A DNA stretch of 52,465 bases from Flavobacterium muglaense (GCF_014305155.1 NZ_JACRUK010000024.1:1-52465); one strand, 5' to 3'; numbered from the stretch's first letter, positions 18,931 to 27,813 are shown. Numbers and translations: made by a program. Notes: generated from the sequence alone by a model not told the origin.

Positions 18931-19497
18931 ATGAAAACTTTAAAACTAATCGCTGTAGGGATTATATTGCTCTTATCGAGTACTACACAAGCCCAAGTAT
19001 CTGTGAATGTCAATATAGGAAGAGCTCCTGCTTGGGGACCATCAGGATACTCAAATGTTGATTTTTACTATTTACCAGAAGTACAAGCCTACTATGATAT
19101 TCGTGCCTCTTTGTTTGTTTATTTTGGCAACGGAAGATGGATTAGATCTCGTTACTTACCAAGACAGTATCGAAATTATAACCTGTACAACGGTTATAAA
19201 GTTGTTCTAAATGGTTACCACGGAAATAGACCTTATGCGCATTTTCATAACCATAAAACGAAATACAATAAAGGACATCGATTTGAACGCCAAAGAGCAA
19301 TCGGTTATAGAACGGATAATAACAGAAGATCTGGAAACCGTAACTACAATCAAGATCGAAGATATGTCCAAAATAGAAGCTATAAAGAAAGTAATAGAAA
19401 GTCAAACAACTATAAAAACAGACAGTATAGTAAAAATGAAAAACGTGGAAGTGGACATGAAAAAGCCAACAATAACCGAAACAATAGAAGAGATTAA
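18931..19497 (+). CDS. Small exported basic protein, paralogue 2
   Basis: This 188-residue protein is a tandem paralogue of the product of 18332-18769. It has the same signal peptide type (MKTLKLIAVGIILLLSSTTQAQ) and a nearly identical core (NVNIGRAPAWGPSGYSNVDFYY, then FGNGRWIRSRYLPRQYRNYNLYNGYKVVLNGYHG). The tail is much longer, about 80 residues of Arg, Asn, Lys and Tyr with hardly any hydrophobic residues, so it is probably disordered and strongly basic. That suggests binding to an acidic polymer such as surface polysaccharide or DNA, but this is inference. It has its own upstream decamer and its own terminator. Confidence 0.8.
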   Translation: MKTLKLIAVGIILLLSSTTQAQVSVNVNIGRAPAWGPSGYSNVDFYYLPEVQAYYDIRASLFVYFGNGRWIRSRYLPRQYRNYNLYNGYKVVLNGYHGNRPYAHFHNHKTKYNKGHRFERQRAIGYRTDNNRRSGNRNYNQDRRYVQNRSYKESNRKSNNYKNRQYSKNEKRGSGHEKANNNRNNRRD

Positions 19498-19513
19498 ACC
19501 TAACATTGATCTT

Positions 19514-19550
19514 AAAAATAGAGCATCTTAACCGATGCTCTATTTTTTTT
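19514..19550 (+). terminator. Rho-independent terminator
   Basis: A 14-bp stem (19514-19527 with 19534-19547) has the loop TTAACC and sits in a run of T that reaches 19550. It closes the second paralogue's transcript. Confidence 0.9.
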
Positions 19551-19644
19551 GTATCCTAATTTTTGGTTAAGAAAACTAAAAAACAATAAAATGAAAAATT
19601 TATTATTGTTACATTTGAGCTTATTGTAAATTAATTTCCAGAAA

Positions 19645-22167
19645 ATGATTCCAAATAAATCTATTTTATCCCTACTCTTTCTCTTTTTATTTCAAATACT
19701 TTTAGCACAAAAACCTCAAAAACCAAGCTCGGTTGAAATATACAATCAAATTGAAAAACTCAATTTCCTGGGTTCAGTGCTGTATATAGCCGCACATCCT
19801 GATGATGAAAACACACGACTAATTTCGTATTTATCGAATGATACTAAGGCTCGAACAGGTTATCTTTCACTAACTCGTGGCGATGGAGGTCAAAATTTAA
19901 TTGGGCCACAACTGCGCGAATTATTAGGAGTTATACGCACACAAGAATTGATCGAAGCTAGAAAAATAGATGGTGGTGAACAGTTTTTTTCTAGGGCTAA
20001 TGATTTTGGTTTCTCCAAGAACCCTGATGAGACTTTACAAATATGGGACAAAGAAAAAGTGCTTTCGGATGTAGTATGGGCTATTAGAAAATTTCAACCG
20101 GATGTCATTATCAATCGCTTTGATCACCGCTCACCGGGGACTACCCACGGTCATCATACTTCATCGGCCATGTTAAGCACCGAAAGTTTTACTAAAACGA
20201 ACGATCCGTCTGTATTTCCAGATCAGTTAAAACTTGTAGATCCATGGCAGGCCAAACGCCAATTTTTTAATACATCTTGGTGGTTTTATGGTAGCAAAGA
20301 AAAATTTGACGCCGCAAATAAATCCAAACTAGCCACCATTCAAACAGGGGTTTATTATCAAAATTTAGGGAAATCAAACCAAGAAATCGCTGCTTTGAGT
20401 AGAAGTAGTCACCAATCACAAGGTTTTGGAAGTACAGGAAGCCGAGGTGAGGACACCGAATATCTGGAGCTCATAAATGGCGAACCTTTAAAAGACAACA
20501 CCAATATCTTTGAAGGGATCGATACTAGCTGGAACCGTGTAAAAGGTGGTAAACCTATTGGTGATCTACTAACAACTATTGTGGCTTCTTATAACTTTTC
20601 TAATCCTTCGGCTAGTGTACCAAACTTAGTTAAAGTCTATCAAATGATTCAAACTTTAGACAAAAATCATTGGAAAACAGTAAAAACAGAGGAACTTAAA
20701 AAAATTATAGCAGCTTGCTCTGGTTTGTACCTTGAAGCTGTAGCGCAAGAGCAGGAAGCAACGCCTGGAAGTACAATCAGTCTTAAACTGGAAGCTGTTA
20801 ATAGAAGCGCTGTACCGATGCAGTTAGTTAGCGTGCTAACTTTACCTGAACAAAAATCAACAGCTCAAAACAAAGATTTAAAAAACAATAATGTAGAAAA
20901 CATCAATCTAAGTTTGCAATTACCTGTAAACATTGATTACACCCAGCCCTACTGGCTCAAAGAAAAAGGAACAGTAGGTATGTATGCCGTAAATGATCAA
21001 AAAAACATCGGTATTCCAGATGTTATACGTGAAGTAAAAGTGGTTTTCAATGTTGCGATCAATGGAGTCGAAATCCCATTTGACCGCACAGTTGTCTACA
21101 AATACAATGACAATGTAAAAGGCGAAATGTACAATTATCTCGATATCGTTCCTGAGGTTACTACTAGCATTATCAATAAAGTTGCCCTTTTTAACAATGC
21201 GAACCCTAAGGCAGTAGCGGTTAAAGTTAAAGCTGGAAAAGACAATATTAAAGGTGATTTACGACTAGAATTACCCAAAAACTGGATCGTTACTCCAGCG
21301 TCTATTCCGTTTGTATTAGACAAAAAAGGGAGCGAAAAAACAGTCTATTTTGACGTAAGTCCACCCAAAGAACCTTCTGAAGTTACAGCCAAAAGCATTG
21401 CTACCATTGACAATAAAGCATATGATACTGATCAAGTAGTTATTGACTACAATCACATTACTAAGCAACAAGTTCTAGCACCTGCAGAATCTAAATTCAT
21501 CAAAATGGACTTAAAAATAGAAAACCTAAAAATAGCCTACATTATGGGGGCTGGTGATGAAGTTCCTTCGAGTTTAACTCAAATGGGCTACACTGTTATT
21601 CTATTAAATCCTGAAGAAATATCCGCTAAAAAACTAGAACTTTTTGATGTCGTTATTACTGGAATACGCGCTTACAATACCGTTCAAGTGCTTGCTAATA
21701 AGCAAAAAATACTCTTTGATTTTGTAAAAGACGGAAAAACAATGCTGGTACAATACAACACGCCTGATTTGATTGCGGATGTAGCTATTGCCCCTTTTCC
21801 ATTAAAAATTTCTCGCGATCGTGTGACCGAAGAAAATGCAAAAGTAAAATTCCTAGCACCCGATCATCGCATCTTGAACTACCCTAATAAAATAACTACA
21901 ACCGACTTTGAAGATTGGACACAAGAACAAGGATTATACTATCCTAGTGAATACGATACAGCCTTCACTCCTATCTTGTCATCACATGATCAAGGCGAAT
22001 CCTCAAAAGATGGAGCCGTACTTGTTGCTCCCTACGGAAAAGGATACTATATTTATACAGGACTTAGCTTTTTTAGAGAATTACCTGCGGGCGTATCAGG
22101 AGCATACCGATTAATATCAAATATGATCTCGTTGAAAAACCCAAAAATACTTCCCGAACAAAAATAA
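19645..22167 (+). CDS. Exported PIG-L (LmbE-like) family deacetylase
   Basis: This 840-residue protein has a signal peptide (to LLA/Q near residue 22). The PIG-L zinc hydrolase domain occupies about 40-280: AAHPDDENT (metal-binding His-Asp-Asp), RGDGGQN, and GHHTSSAM with the third metal ligand. The family removes N-acetyl groups from sugars such as GlcNAc derivatives. The middle is beta-sandwich-like. Residues of about 620-835 look like a glutamine-amidotransferase/ThuA-like fold without visible catalytic residues. It lies 12 bases before a membrane microprotein gene and 124 bases before a sodium:solute symporter gene. Together these suggest periplasmic deacetylation of an amino-sugar followed by uptake. 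Confidence 0.87.
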   Translation: MIPNKSILSLLFLFLFQILLAQKPQKPSSVEIYNQIEKLNFLGSVLYIAAHPDDENTRLISYLSNDTKARTGYLSLTRGDGGQNLIGPQLRELLGVIRTQELIEARKIDGGEQFFSRANDFGFSKNPDETLQIWDKEKVLSDVVWAIRKFQPDVIINRFDHRSPGTTHGHHTSSAMLSTESFTKTNDPSVFPDQLKLVDPWQAKRQFFNTSWWFYGSKEKFDAANKSKLATIQTGVYYQNLGKSNQEIAALSRSSHQSQGFGSTGSRGEDTEYLELINGEPLKDNTNIFEGIDTSWNRVKGGKPIGDLLTTIVASYNFSNPSASVPNLVKVYQMIQTLDKNHWKTVKTEELKKIIAACSGLYLEAVAQEQEATPGSTISLKLEAVNRSAVPMQLVSVLTLPEQKSTAQNKDLKNNNVENINLSLQLPVNIDYTQPYWLKEKGTVGMYAVNDQKNIGIPDVIREVKVVFNVAINGVEIPFDRTVVYKYNDNVKGEMYNYLDIVPEVTTSIINKVALFNNANPKAVAVKVKAGKDNIKGDLRLELPKNWIVTPASIPFVLDKKGSEKTVYFDVSPPKEPSEVTAKSIATIDNKAYDTDQVVIDYNHITKQQVLAPAESKFIKMDLKIENLKIAYIMGAGDEVPSSLTQMGYTVILLNPEEISAKKLELFDVVITGIRAYNTVQVLANKQKILFDFVKDGKTMLVQYNTPDLIADVAIAPFPLKISRDRVTEENAKVKFLAPDHRILNYPNKITTTDFEDWTQEQGLYYPSEYDTAFTPILSSHDQGESSKDGAVLVAPYGKGYYIYTGLSFFRELPAGVSGAYRLISNMISLKNPKILPEQK

Positions 22168-22179
22168 AATCATAGTACT

Positions 22180-22287
22180 ATGGAAACAAAAAAAGTAAAA
22201 AAATGGAAAAAAAATTATACCTGGGTGCTTGTCGCAAATGCCATTTATATTTTGATCTTTTATATAATAATGAAATTATACTCTTAA
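22180..22287 (+). CDS. 35-residue single-helix membrane microprotein
   Basis: This short gene begins at the ATG at 22180 and ends TAA at 22285-22287, four bases before the symporter start. The product has a strongly basic N-terminus (METKKVKKWKKN), then one hydrophobic helix (TWVLVANAIYILIFYIIM) and a short end (KLYS). By the positive-inside rule its N-terminus should be cytoplasmic. Its place between the deacetylase and the symporter, with tight spacing on both sides, argues that it is translated and may act as a small subunit of the symporter. I recall similar short ORFs before such symporters in Bacteroidota but cannot confirm this here. Confidence 0.7.
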   Translation: METKKVKKWKKNYTWVLVANAIYILIFYIIMKLYS

Positions 22288-22291
22288 AAAT

Positions 22292-24019
22292 ATGCAACTA
22301 TTCGACTGGATTGTACTAATTGTAACCTTGCTCTTTATTGTAATATATGGGGCTTGGAAAACTAAAGGAAGTAAAAACGTTGAGGATTTTATCCTGGGTG
22401 GAAATGAAACACCATGGTATATGGTAGGACTTTCGGTCATGGCTACCCAAGCCAGTGCCATTACTTTTCTATCAACTCCGGGACAAGCGTACCATGACGG
22501 AATGGGTTTTATCCAATTCTATTTTGGTTTACCTATTGCTATGGTCGTGATTTCTTTGACCTTTATACCTATTTACCATAAGTACAAAGTGTACACAGCT
22601 TATGAATACCTCGAAAAAAGATTTGATTTAAAAACCCGTTCCCTTGCCGCAATACTTTTCTTGTTTCAAAGAGGTCTTGGAACTGGATTAACAATTTATG
22701 CACCAGCTATTATTTTGTCGGCTATATTAGGATGGAACCTTACTTATATGACCATCGCTATTGGTGCTCTGGTAATTATATACACCTACTCAGGTGGTAC
22801 AAAAGCAGTAAACGTAACTCAAAAACAACAAATGTTTGTGATCATGTCGGGGATGTTTATTACTTTTTTCCTGATTTTGCATTTTTTACCAAACGAAATG
22901 ACTTTTAGCAATGCCCTGCATATCGCTGGCGCAAATGATAAAATGAATATCGTGAATTTCTCTACTGATCCAGAAGAAAAATATACGTTTTGGAGCGGAA
23001 TAACCGGTGGTTTTTTCTTAGCCTTGGCTTATTTTGGTACAGATCAATCACAGGTTGGACGTTATTTATCTGGAAAATCAGTACGTGAAAGTCAGATGGG
23101 ATTGATCATGAACGGACTTTTAAAAGTACCTATGCAGTTCTTCATTCTTTTAACTGGAGTAATGGTTTTTGTTTTTTTCCAATTCAATCCTGTTCCTTTA
23201 AACTTCAATCCGAACAACAAAGTAACGATCGAAAAATCAAAATACAAAGACGAATATCACGGCTTAGAGAAACAACTCGAAGCATTATCCGAGGATAAAA
23301 AAGTCATCAATTTGCTATACATTGATCAGCTGAATCAAGATTATGACAACCCTATTCTTAGAAAAGAACTCGTTACCTTATCATCTAAAGAAAAAGATTT
23401 AAGAGAACGCGCCAAAGAAATCATTCTAAAAGCCGATCCCAAAAGTGAAACCAATGACAAGGATTACGTCTTCTTTCATTTTATCCTTAATTACCTCCCT
23501 AAAGGCCTAATCGGACTATTATTAGCTGTTATCATCTCAGCAGCGATGTCATCTACGGCTTCGGGACTAAATGCACTGGCATCTACAACAGCTATTGATA
23601 TTTATAAGAGAAATCTAAAAGAAGAAAAATCAGATAAGCATTATTTGAATGCTACTAAGTTTTTTACCGTATTATGGGGGATTATAGCCATCGTGTTTGC
23701 TACTGTAGCGAACCTATTTGACAATTTAATCCAAATGGTAAACATAATAGGATCGCTATTCTACGGTACCGTACTTGGTATATTCCTTGTGGGGTTCTAT
23801 ATTAAATACGTAAAAGCAAAAGCCATTTTTTTCAGTGCTTTAATTAGCCAGAGTGCCATCTTTTTTATCTATTATTTTGCCATTCACATCTACCCTAGTG
23901 GCGAGGAAAAACTAGGCTATTTATGGCTCAACTTCCTTGGAGCAATGTTAACGATCATTCTGTCCTTGATCATGCAAGCAACGCTATTTAGAAAAGACAA
24001 AGAAGAAATTCTTGCATAA
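22292..24019 (+). CDS. Sodium:solute symporter (SSS family)
   Basis: This 575-residue integral membrane protein has 13 to 14 likely helices in the SSS arrangement. Family features include VEDFILGGNETPWYMVGLSVMATQASAITFLSTPG at residues 30-65, YTAYEYLEKRFD, and the GTDQSQVGRYLSGKS block with its conserved Gln and Arg. AAMSSTASGLNALASTTAIDIYKR near residue 420 is the second sodium-site helix. A polar insert of about 90 residues (about 310-395) lies between helices. It imports a solute with sodium. The neighbouring deacetylase suggests a sugar or amino-sugar, but this is not shown by the sequence. Confidence 0.9.
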   Translation: MQLFDWIVLIVTLLFIVIYGAWKTKGSKNVEDFILGGNETPWYMVGLSVMATQASAITFLSTPGQAYHDGMGFIQFYFGLPIAMVVISLTFIPIYHKYKVYTAYEYLEKRFDLKTRSLAAILFLFQRGLGTGLTIYAPAIILSAILGWNLTYMTIAIGALVIIYTYSGGTKAVNVTQKQQMFVIMSGMFITFFLILHFLPNEMTFSNALHIAGANDKMNIVNFSTDPEEKYTFWSGITGGFFLALAYFGTDQSQVGRYLSGKSVRESQMGLIMNGLLKVPMQFFILLTGVMVFVFFQFNPVPLNFNPNNKVTIEKSKYKDEYHGLEKQLEALSEDKKVINLLYIDQLNQDYDNPILRKELVTLSSKEKDLRERAKEIILKADPKSETNDKDYVFFHFILNYLPKGLIGLLLAVIISAAMSSTASGLNALASTTAIDIYKRNLKEEKSDKHYLNATKFFTVLWGIIAIVFATVANLFDNLIQMVNIIGSLFYGTVLGIFLVGFYIKYVKAKAIFFSALISQSAIFFIYYFAIHIYPSGEEKLGYLWLNFLGAMLTIILSLIMQATLFRKDKEEILA

Positions 24020-24021
24020 AC

Positions 24022-24060
24022 AAAAATCCCGTTTCACAATCAATGTGAAACGGGATTTTT
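24022..24060. terminator. Bidirectional terminator
   Basis: A perfect 17-bp stem (24022-24038 with 24044-24060) has the five-base loop ATCAA. A-runs lie on one side and T-runs on the other. It lies between convergent genes and can serve both. Confidence 0.93.
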
Positions 24061-24081
24061 ATTTGAAATCAAAACGGAATT

Positions 24082-24924
24082 TTATTTCCCCCATTCTGAG
24101 ATACTGTCTTTGTTCATTTTAACGTAATCTTGATTGCCAGCTTTTTCTGATGCTGCTAACGATAATTTAGCAGTTTCAATAGCTCCTTTTTTATCTCCTT
24201 GTTTTGCTTGAATCAGTGATTTTAAACGCAAGTAATAAAAAGGCTTTTCAGCGCTTAATTCTAATGCTTTGTCCATATACGCTCTAGACTTTGCAACATC
24301 ACCATTCGATTGAAAAAGGTATTGAGCCGAAGCAAAATAGTCTGCTGAACTTGGCCCTGCTAATGCTTTTTCGATACTTGCAGTTGCTATTTTTTGAGTA
24401 GGAACTTCAAACTTTAAAGCTGCATAAGAGTTTTCCCAATACATTTCTAAATATCCAAAGTTAGTATCTAAGCCGTTTAAGCCTATAGTAAATGTCTCTG
24501 TTCTTTTAGGCAATGACTCTTCTTTTACCGTTGTTCTTAAAGCTACATTTGCTTCATTGAATTCTTCTGGTGTTCCCCAGTTGTTTGTTGCAGTATAAAA
24601 AATCACTTCCCAACTTTGACTACTAGGAACAGTGTACAAAGCATATTTTCCTTTTTTCAAGGTTTTTCCATCAATTACAACATCATCACTAAATGATACT
24701 GTAGTATTTTCATTGGCACCCGTTCTCCATAGTTTACCAAAAGGAACTAAATTACCAAAAACAGCTCTTCCACGAGCCGAAGGTCTAGAATATACAATCT
24801 CAACATCAGTCAATCCAACCATTTGATTCAACGTTGCTTTTGGACTTTGTTGTGGGGTTTGTACCTGCGCTTCAATTGTAAATTGCGTAATAAAAATGGC
24901 TAATGCGATCAGTAATTTTTTCAT
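24082..24924 (-). CDS. DUF2911 domain-containing exported protein
   Basis: This 280-residue protein has a signal peptide (MKKLLIALAIFITQFTIEA). The DUF2911 domain covers about residues 28-170: VEIVYSRPSARGRAVFG, GKLWRTGANENTTVSFSDDVVIDGKTLKKGKYALYTVP, then WEVIFYT. The last 100 residues are helical and TPR-like (YLFQSNGDVAKSRAYMDKALELS, then KGAIETAKLSLAASEKAG). It is probably periplasmic. No biochemical role is established for the domain. A TAAATTTG box (24953-24960, plus-strand coordinates) lies about 30 bases upstream. Confidence 0.88.
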   Translation of the reverse strand: MKKLLIALAIFITQFTIEAQVQTPQQSPKATLNQMVGLTDVEIVYSRPSARGRAVFGNLVPFGKLWRTGANENTTVSFSDDVVIDGKTLKKGKYALYTVPSSQSWEVIFYTATNNWGTPEEFNEANVALRTTVKEESLPKRTETFTIGLNGLDTNFGYLEMYWENSYAALKFEVPTQKIATASIEKALAGPSSADYFASAQYLFQSNGDVAKSRAYMDKALELSAEKPFYYLRLKSLIQAKQGDKKGAIETAKLSLAASEKAGNQDYVKMNKDSISEWGK

Positions 24925-24952
24925 ATCTTTTATTGGTTTAATATATTATCCT

Positions 24953-24960
24953 CAAATTTA
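24953..24960 (-). promoter_or_regulatory. -7 element of the DUF2911 gene
   Basis: TAAATTTG on the minus strand fits TAnnTTTG and lies 28 bases before the start codon. I see no TTG at the matching -33 position. Confidence 0.4.
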
Positions 24961-24998
24961 CAAATTCAAGTATGTATAAATGTTAATTATTCCTTAAT

Positions 24999-25658
24999 TC
25001 AACTTTTGTATTGTGCAACCACTTCAAAATTAATCTCATTAAAATGATTGATAACCAGATCTGCCTCCGATAAATCTTGGTCTTTCGAGTGGAAACTATT
25101 GTAGGCTACACAAAATATTCCAGCGGCTTTGGCGGCTTTAATTCCATTCGTACTATCCTCAATAATAATGCAGTTTTCTTTTGGAGCAATTGATAATGTA
25201 GCAGCAAACTCAAAAATAGCAGGATGCGGTTTCGATTTAGGAAAATCCTCGCCACTTACTTTATGCGTAAAATAATCATGCAGTTTAAAACGGTTAAAAA
25301 CACGTTCTATAGTTACCTTAGATGCCGATGAAGCTAGAATCAATTGCATTCCCTTTTGATGAAAATCCTTTATTAAATCCTCTACTCCTGGCAAAAGCTC
25401 TAAATCTTTTTTATTATCGAATGCATCGTTAAAAATGGTTCGCTTACGCTCTATCATCGCTTCTACATCATGCTCAAGCTGAAAAATATCTTTCACTCTT
25501 TGAAACGTATTGCGTGTTGAAGTTCCTGTAAACGATGTAAACATCTCCTCAGTAACATCAATCCCTAGTTCACTAAATTGCTGAAAATAAGCATAGCGGT
25601 GCACCGGCTCTGTGTCTACAATTACACCATCCATGTCAAAAATTACAGTTTGTATCAT
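24999..25658 (-). CDS. HAD family hydrolase (beta-phosphoglucomutase-like phosphatase)
   Basis: I start at the ATG at 25658 (219 residues). MIQTVIFDMDGVIVDTEPVH puts HAD motif I at the usual place near the N-terminus, and the 13 residues that could precede it do not fit. Motif II is LASSAS, the lysine is in KSKPHP, and motif III is IIEDSTNGIKAA. A helical cap lies between residues 15 and 85. These features place it in subfamily IA with sugar-phosphate phosphatases and beta-phosphoglucomutases. It follows TcdA closely on the same strand. The substrate is unknown. Confidence 0.88.
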   Translation of the reverse strand: MIQTVIFDMDGVIVDTEPVHRYAYFQQFSELGIDVTEEMFTSFTGTSTRNTFQRVKDIFQLEHDVEAMIERKRTIFNDAFDNKKDLELLPGVEDLIKDFHQKGMQLILASSASKVTIERVFNRFKLHDYFTHKVSGEDFPKSKPHPAIFEFAATLSIAPKENCIIIEDSTNGIKAAKAAGIFCVAYNSFHSKDQDLSEADLVINHFNEINFEVVAQYKS

Positions 25659-25704
25659 CTTATTTTTTTTAAATTTTGTTCTAATTTGATAGAACATTAG
25701 TCTA

Positions 25705-26415
25705 CTATTTCAGTAAATAACGAATCACCGTTTCGGCAGCGTATAGACCAAATAATCCTGGCATATAGCTGTTTGTACCGTAAAACGATTTTTTATAATT
25801 AGAACCATCAGTCATTTTTAAACTTTGATCGTCTTGAATCTCTGATGAGAACACCACTTTTAGTTTGTCAATTTTATGTTCTTTCAATCGGCGGCGAATC
25901 GTTTTGGCAAGGAAACAATTTTCGGTATTGTTGATATCGGCTACTTTTACTTTGGCAGCTTCCATTTTTCCACCGGCACCCATACTCGAAATAATTTTCA
26001 CACGCTTGCGTTTGGCCGCAATAATCAAATTTAGTTTTGGTGTCACGCTGTCAATGCAGTCTAAAACATAATCAAACTCTTCAGATACAATTTCAAAAGC
26101 GCGCTCTGGCGAAAGAAATTCTTGAACGCGTGTTAATTGCAGTTCTGGATTAATATCCATCAATCGATCTCCAACTATCGTAATTTTAGGTTGTCCTACT
26201 GTAGAATGCAAGGCTGGTAACTGACGGTTAATATTAGTAATATCAACAACATCACCATCAACAATAGTCATTTTACTCACTCCTGCTCTTGCTAAAAATT
26301 CGGCGGCAAATGATCCTACTCCACCAAGTCCTACCACAAGCACATTTGCGTTTTGTAATTTGTTTAATCCTTCTTTTTTAAATAAAAGTTCTGCTCTCTC
26401 TGTCCACTCTGCCAT
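25705..26415 (-). CDS. tcdA: tRNA threonylcarbamoyladenosine dehydratase (TcdA/YgdL)
   Basis: This 236-residue ThiF/MoeB-like enzyme uses ATP to cyclise N6-threonylcarbamoyladenosine at position 37 of tRNAs to ct6A. Visible features are the adenylate-binding loop GLGGVGSFAAEFLARAGV (residues 29-46), DGDVVDITNINRQLPALHSTVGQPK, YVLDCIDSVTPK, and the TDGSNYKKSFYGTNSYMPGLFGL end. That end separates TcdA from sulphur-carrier adenylating enzymes. Zinc-binding CxxC pairs of MoeB are absent, as expected for TcdA. It lies between the TatD and HAD genes with short gaps. Confidence 0.92.
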   Translation of the reverse strand: MAEWTERAELLFKKEGLNKLQNANVLVVGLGGVGSFAAEFLARAGVSKMTIVDGDVVDITNINRQLPALHSTVGQPKITIVGDRLMDINPELQLTRVQEFLSPERAFEIVSEEFDYVLDCIDSVTPKLNLIIAAKRKRVKIISSMGAGGKMEAAKVKVADINNTENCFLAKTIRRRLKEHKIDKLKVVFSSEIQDDQSLKMTDGSNYKKSFYGTNSYMPGLFGLYAAETVIRYLLK

Positions 26416-26471
26416 TGCTTTTTTTGTTTAATTGTTTAAAGTTCTTGAAAACTTCTTCCTATATATATGTG

Positions 26472-27134
26472 TTATTTTGAATCCAAGTCTAATTTAAAAA
26501 CTGCTTGAAAATTATTCGAAATTGTTTGTTGGACTTGGCTAATTGTTTGCCCTTTATACTTTGCCGCCAAGTCATACACTTCCTCAATCGTTTCGGCTAC
26601 AGTATCTGTTTCTAAAAAAAAACGATCTTCCGGAATCGAATTAAAAACGGTTTCTAATTCTGGGTTGCGCAATAAATATTTCCCAAACGAAATATAAAAA
26701 CCATGATCAATCAATGGCTTAACTACTTGTATTTTTTTAGAAAATCCATGAATAATCATTGGAACCGCGATTTGCAAACGTTTTTTGGTTTCCAATACTT
26801 CTTGAAAAGCCGCCACACAATGAATCACAACGGGTTTATTGTATTTTTGTGCCAAAAGCAATTGTTTTTCAAAAACCAGTTGTTGCAATTCCATACCTAT
26901 TTCACTCCTTTTATCGAGTCCGCATTCGCCCACGGCCAAGCATTTAGGATCTTGTAATTTACTTTCGATTATTGCCAAATCACTTTCAATACGCTCCTCT
27001 ACAATATACCAAGGATGAATTCCGATAGAATAAAACGGAATCGTGCCATCAAATTCCTGTGGGTATTGATTGATTAACTCCAATACCTCTGGATTATTTG
27101 TGGCTTTGTGAATATGGAAATTAAAGTATTTCAT
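26472..27134 (-). CDS. TatD family hydrolase
   Basis: This 220-residue metal-dependent hydrolase has the TatD TIM-barrel pattern. It shows FHIHKA (HxH metal ligands, residues 6-9), VGECGLDKR (bridging Glu), VIHCVAAFQE (His), IIHGFSKK (His) and FLETDT (Asp). It is slightly shorter than TatD nucleases of about 260 residues and belongs to a compact branch seen in Bacteroidota. A DNase or deoxyribonuclease-like role is the family expectation. Its start codon overlaps the DUF1684 stop codon by one base (TAATG), so the two are translationally coupled. Confidence 0.88.
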   Translation of the reverse strand: MKYFNFHIHKATNNPEVLELINQYPQEFDGTIPFYSIGIHPWYIVEERIESDLAIIESKLQDPKCLAVGECGLDKRSEIGMELQQLVFEKQLLLAQKYNKPVVIHCVAAFQEVLETKKRLQIAVPMIIHGFSKKIQVVKPLIDHGFYISFGKYLLRNPELETVFNSIPEDRFFLETDTVAETIEEVYDLAAKYKGQTISQVQQTISNNFQAVFKLDLDSK

Positions 27135-27736
27135 TAGTCGTGAAATTTTTTAACTCCAGCTTTCACTTCGATATTCAAATCGTTTTCCAAAGGCACCTTA
27201 GGACATGAATACCTATGATTGTACGCGCAATACGGGTTGTAAGCGGTATTAAAATCAATTGCAATTGTGTTTTCCTTCGGTATTTTTAAATCGATGTATC
27301 GTCCTCCTATATAGGATTCATTACCGGAAGTCAAATCAGAAAAAGGCAAGAACAAATCGTCTTTGTATTTTGCTTGTTTTGATAATTCAATGCTTCGATA
27401 TAAATTGAGTGTAAATGATTTTCCGTTGAGTGTAAAAGTTGCTTCACCATATTTCACGTAAACTGGTTTTCTATCTGTAGAAGTTTGCATTTTAAAAGGT
27501 TTCTCTTTTGGAGTTCTTTTAAATTGAGCAACCACAAAAAAGCTTTCGTTAGCTGGGAAATAGTCTAGGCTTTTAAAAGCGGCCAAATCCTGTTCCATCA
27601 ACGGACTCGTTTTTGCATCAGCATATTCACTATTGAGCTCGTGTTGAAACTTTACAACGGCTCTTTGATTAAATTTTTCTTGGCTGTACCCAAAAACAAA
27701 AAGGAATACGAATAATATTGTGAAATAATTTTTCAT
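27134..27736 (-). CDS. DUF1684 domain-containing exported protein
   Basis: This 200-residue protein has a signal peptide (MKNYFTILFVFLFVFGYSQ) without a lipobox cysteine. The DUF1684 marks are SPLMEQDLAAFKSLDYFPANESF near residue 43, YRSIELSKQAKYKDDLFLPFSDLTSG, GGRYIDLKI and the signature IDFNTAYNPYCAYNHRYSCPKVPLEN. The family has no firmly established function. It is the first gene of a minus-strand run (DUF1684, TatD, TcdA, HAD) with a consensus Bacteroidota promoter upstream. Confidence 0.9.
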   Translation of the reverse strand: MKNYFTILFVFLFVFGYSQEKFNQRAVVKFQHELNSEYADAKTSPLMEQDLAAFKSLDYFPANESFFVVAQFKRTPKEKPFKMQTSTDRKPVYVKYGEATFTLNGKSFTLNLYRSIELSKQAKYKDDLFLPFSDLTSGNESYIGGRYIDLKIPKENTIAIDFNTAYNPYCAYNHRYSCPKVPLENDLNIEVKAGVKKFHD

Positions 27737-27751
27737 TTTTTATAATTTTAG

Positions 27752-27783
27752 CAAAAATAGTTTAAAAGTTACAAAGAGACAAA
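27752..27783 (-). promoter_or_regulatory. Promoter of the DUF1684-TatD run
   Basis: On the minus strand TTTG (27783-27780), 20 bases, then TATTTTTG (27759-27752) match the Bacteroidota consensus in both boxes and in spacing. The box ends 15 bases before the start codon. Confidence 0.75.
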
Positions 27784-27805
27784 GCTGCTGCCTTACAAAG
27801 TTTTC

Positions 27806-27813
27806 TACCTTTG
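27806..27813 (+). promoter_or_regulatory. -7 element that fixes the start of the MFS gene
   Basis: TACCTTTG fits TAnnTTTG. The in-frame GTG at 27813 shares its first base with this box, so it cannot be inside the transcript. The ATG at 27834 is therefore the likely start. No TTG is seen at the -33 distance. Confidence 0.5.
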
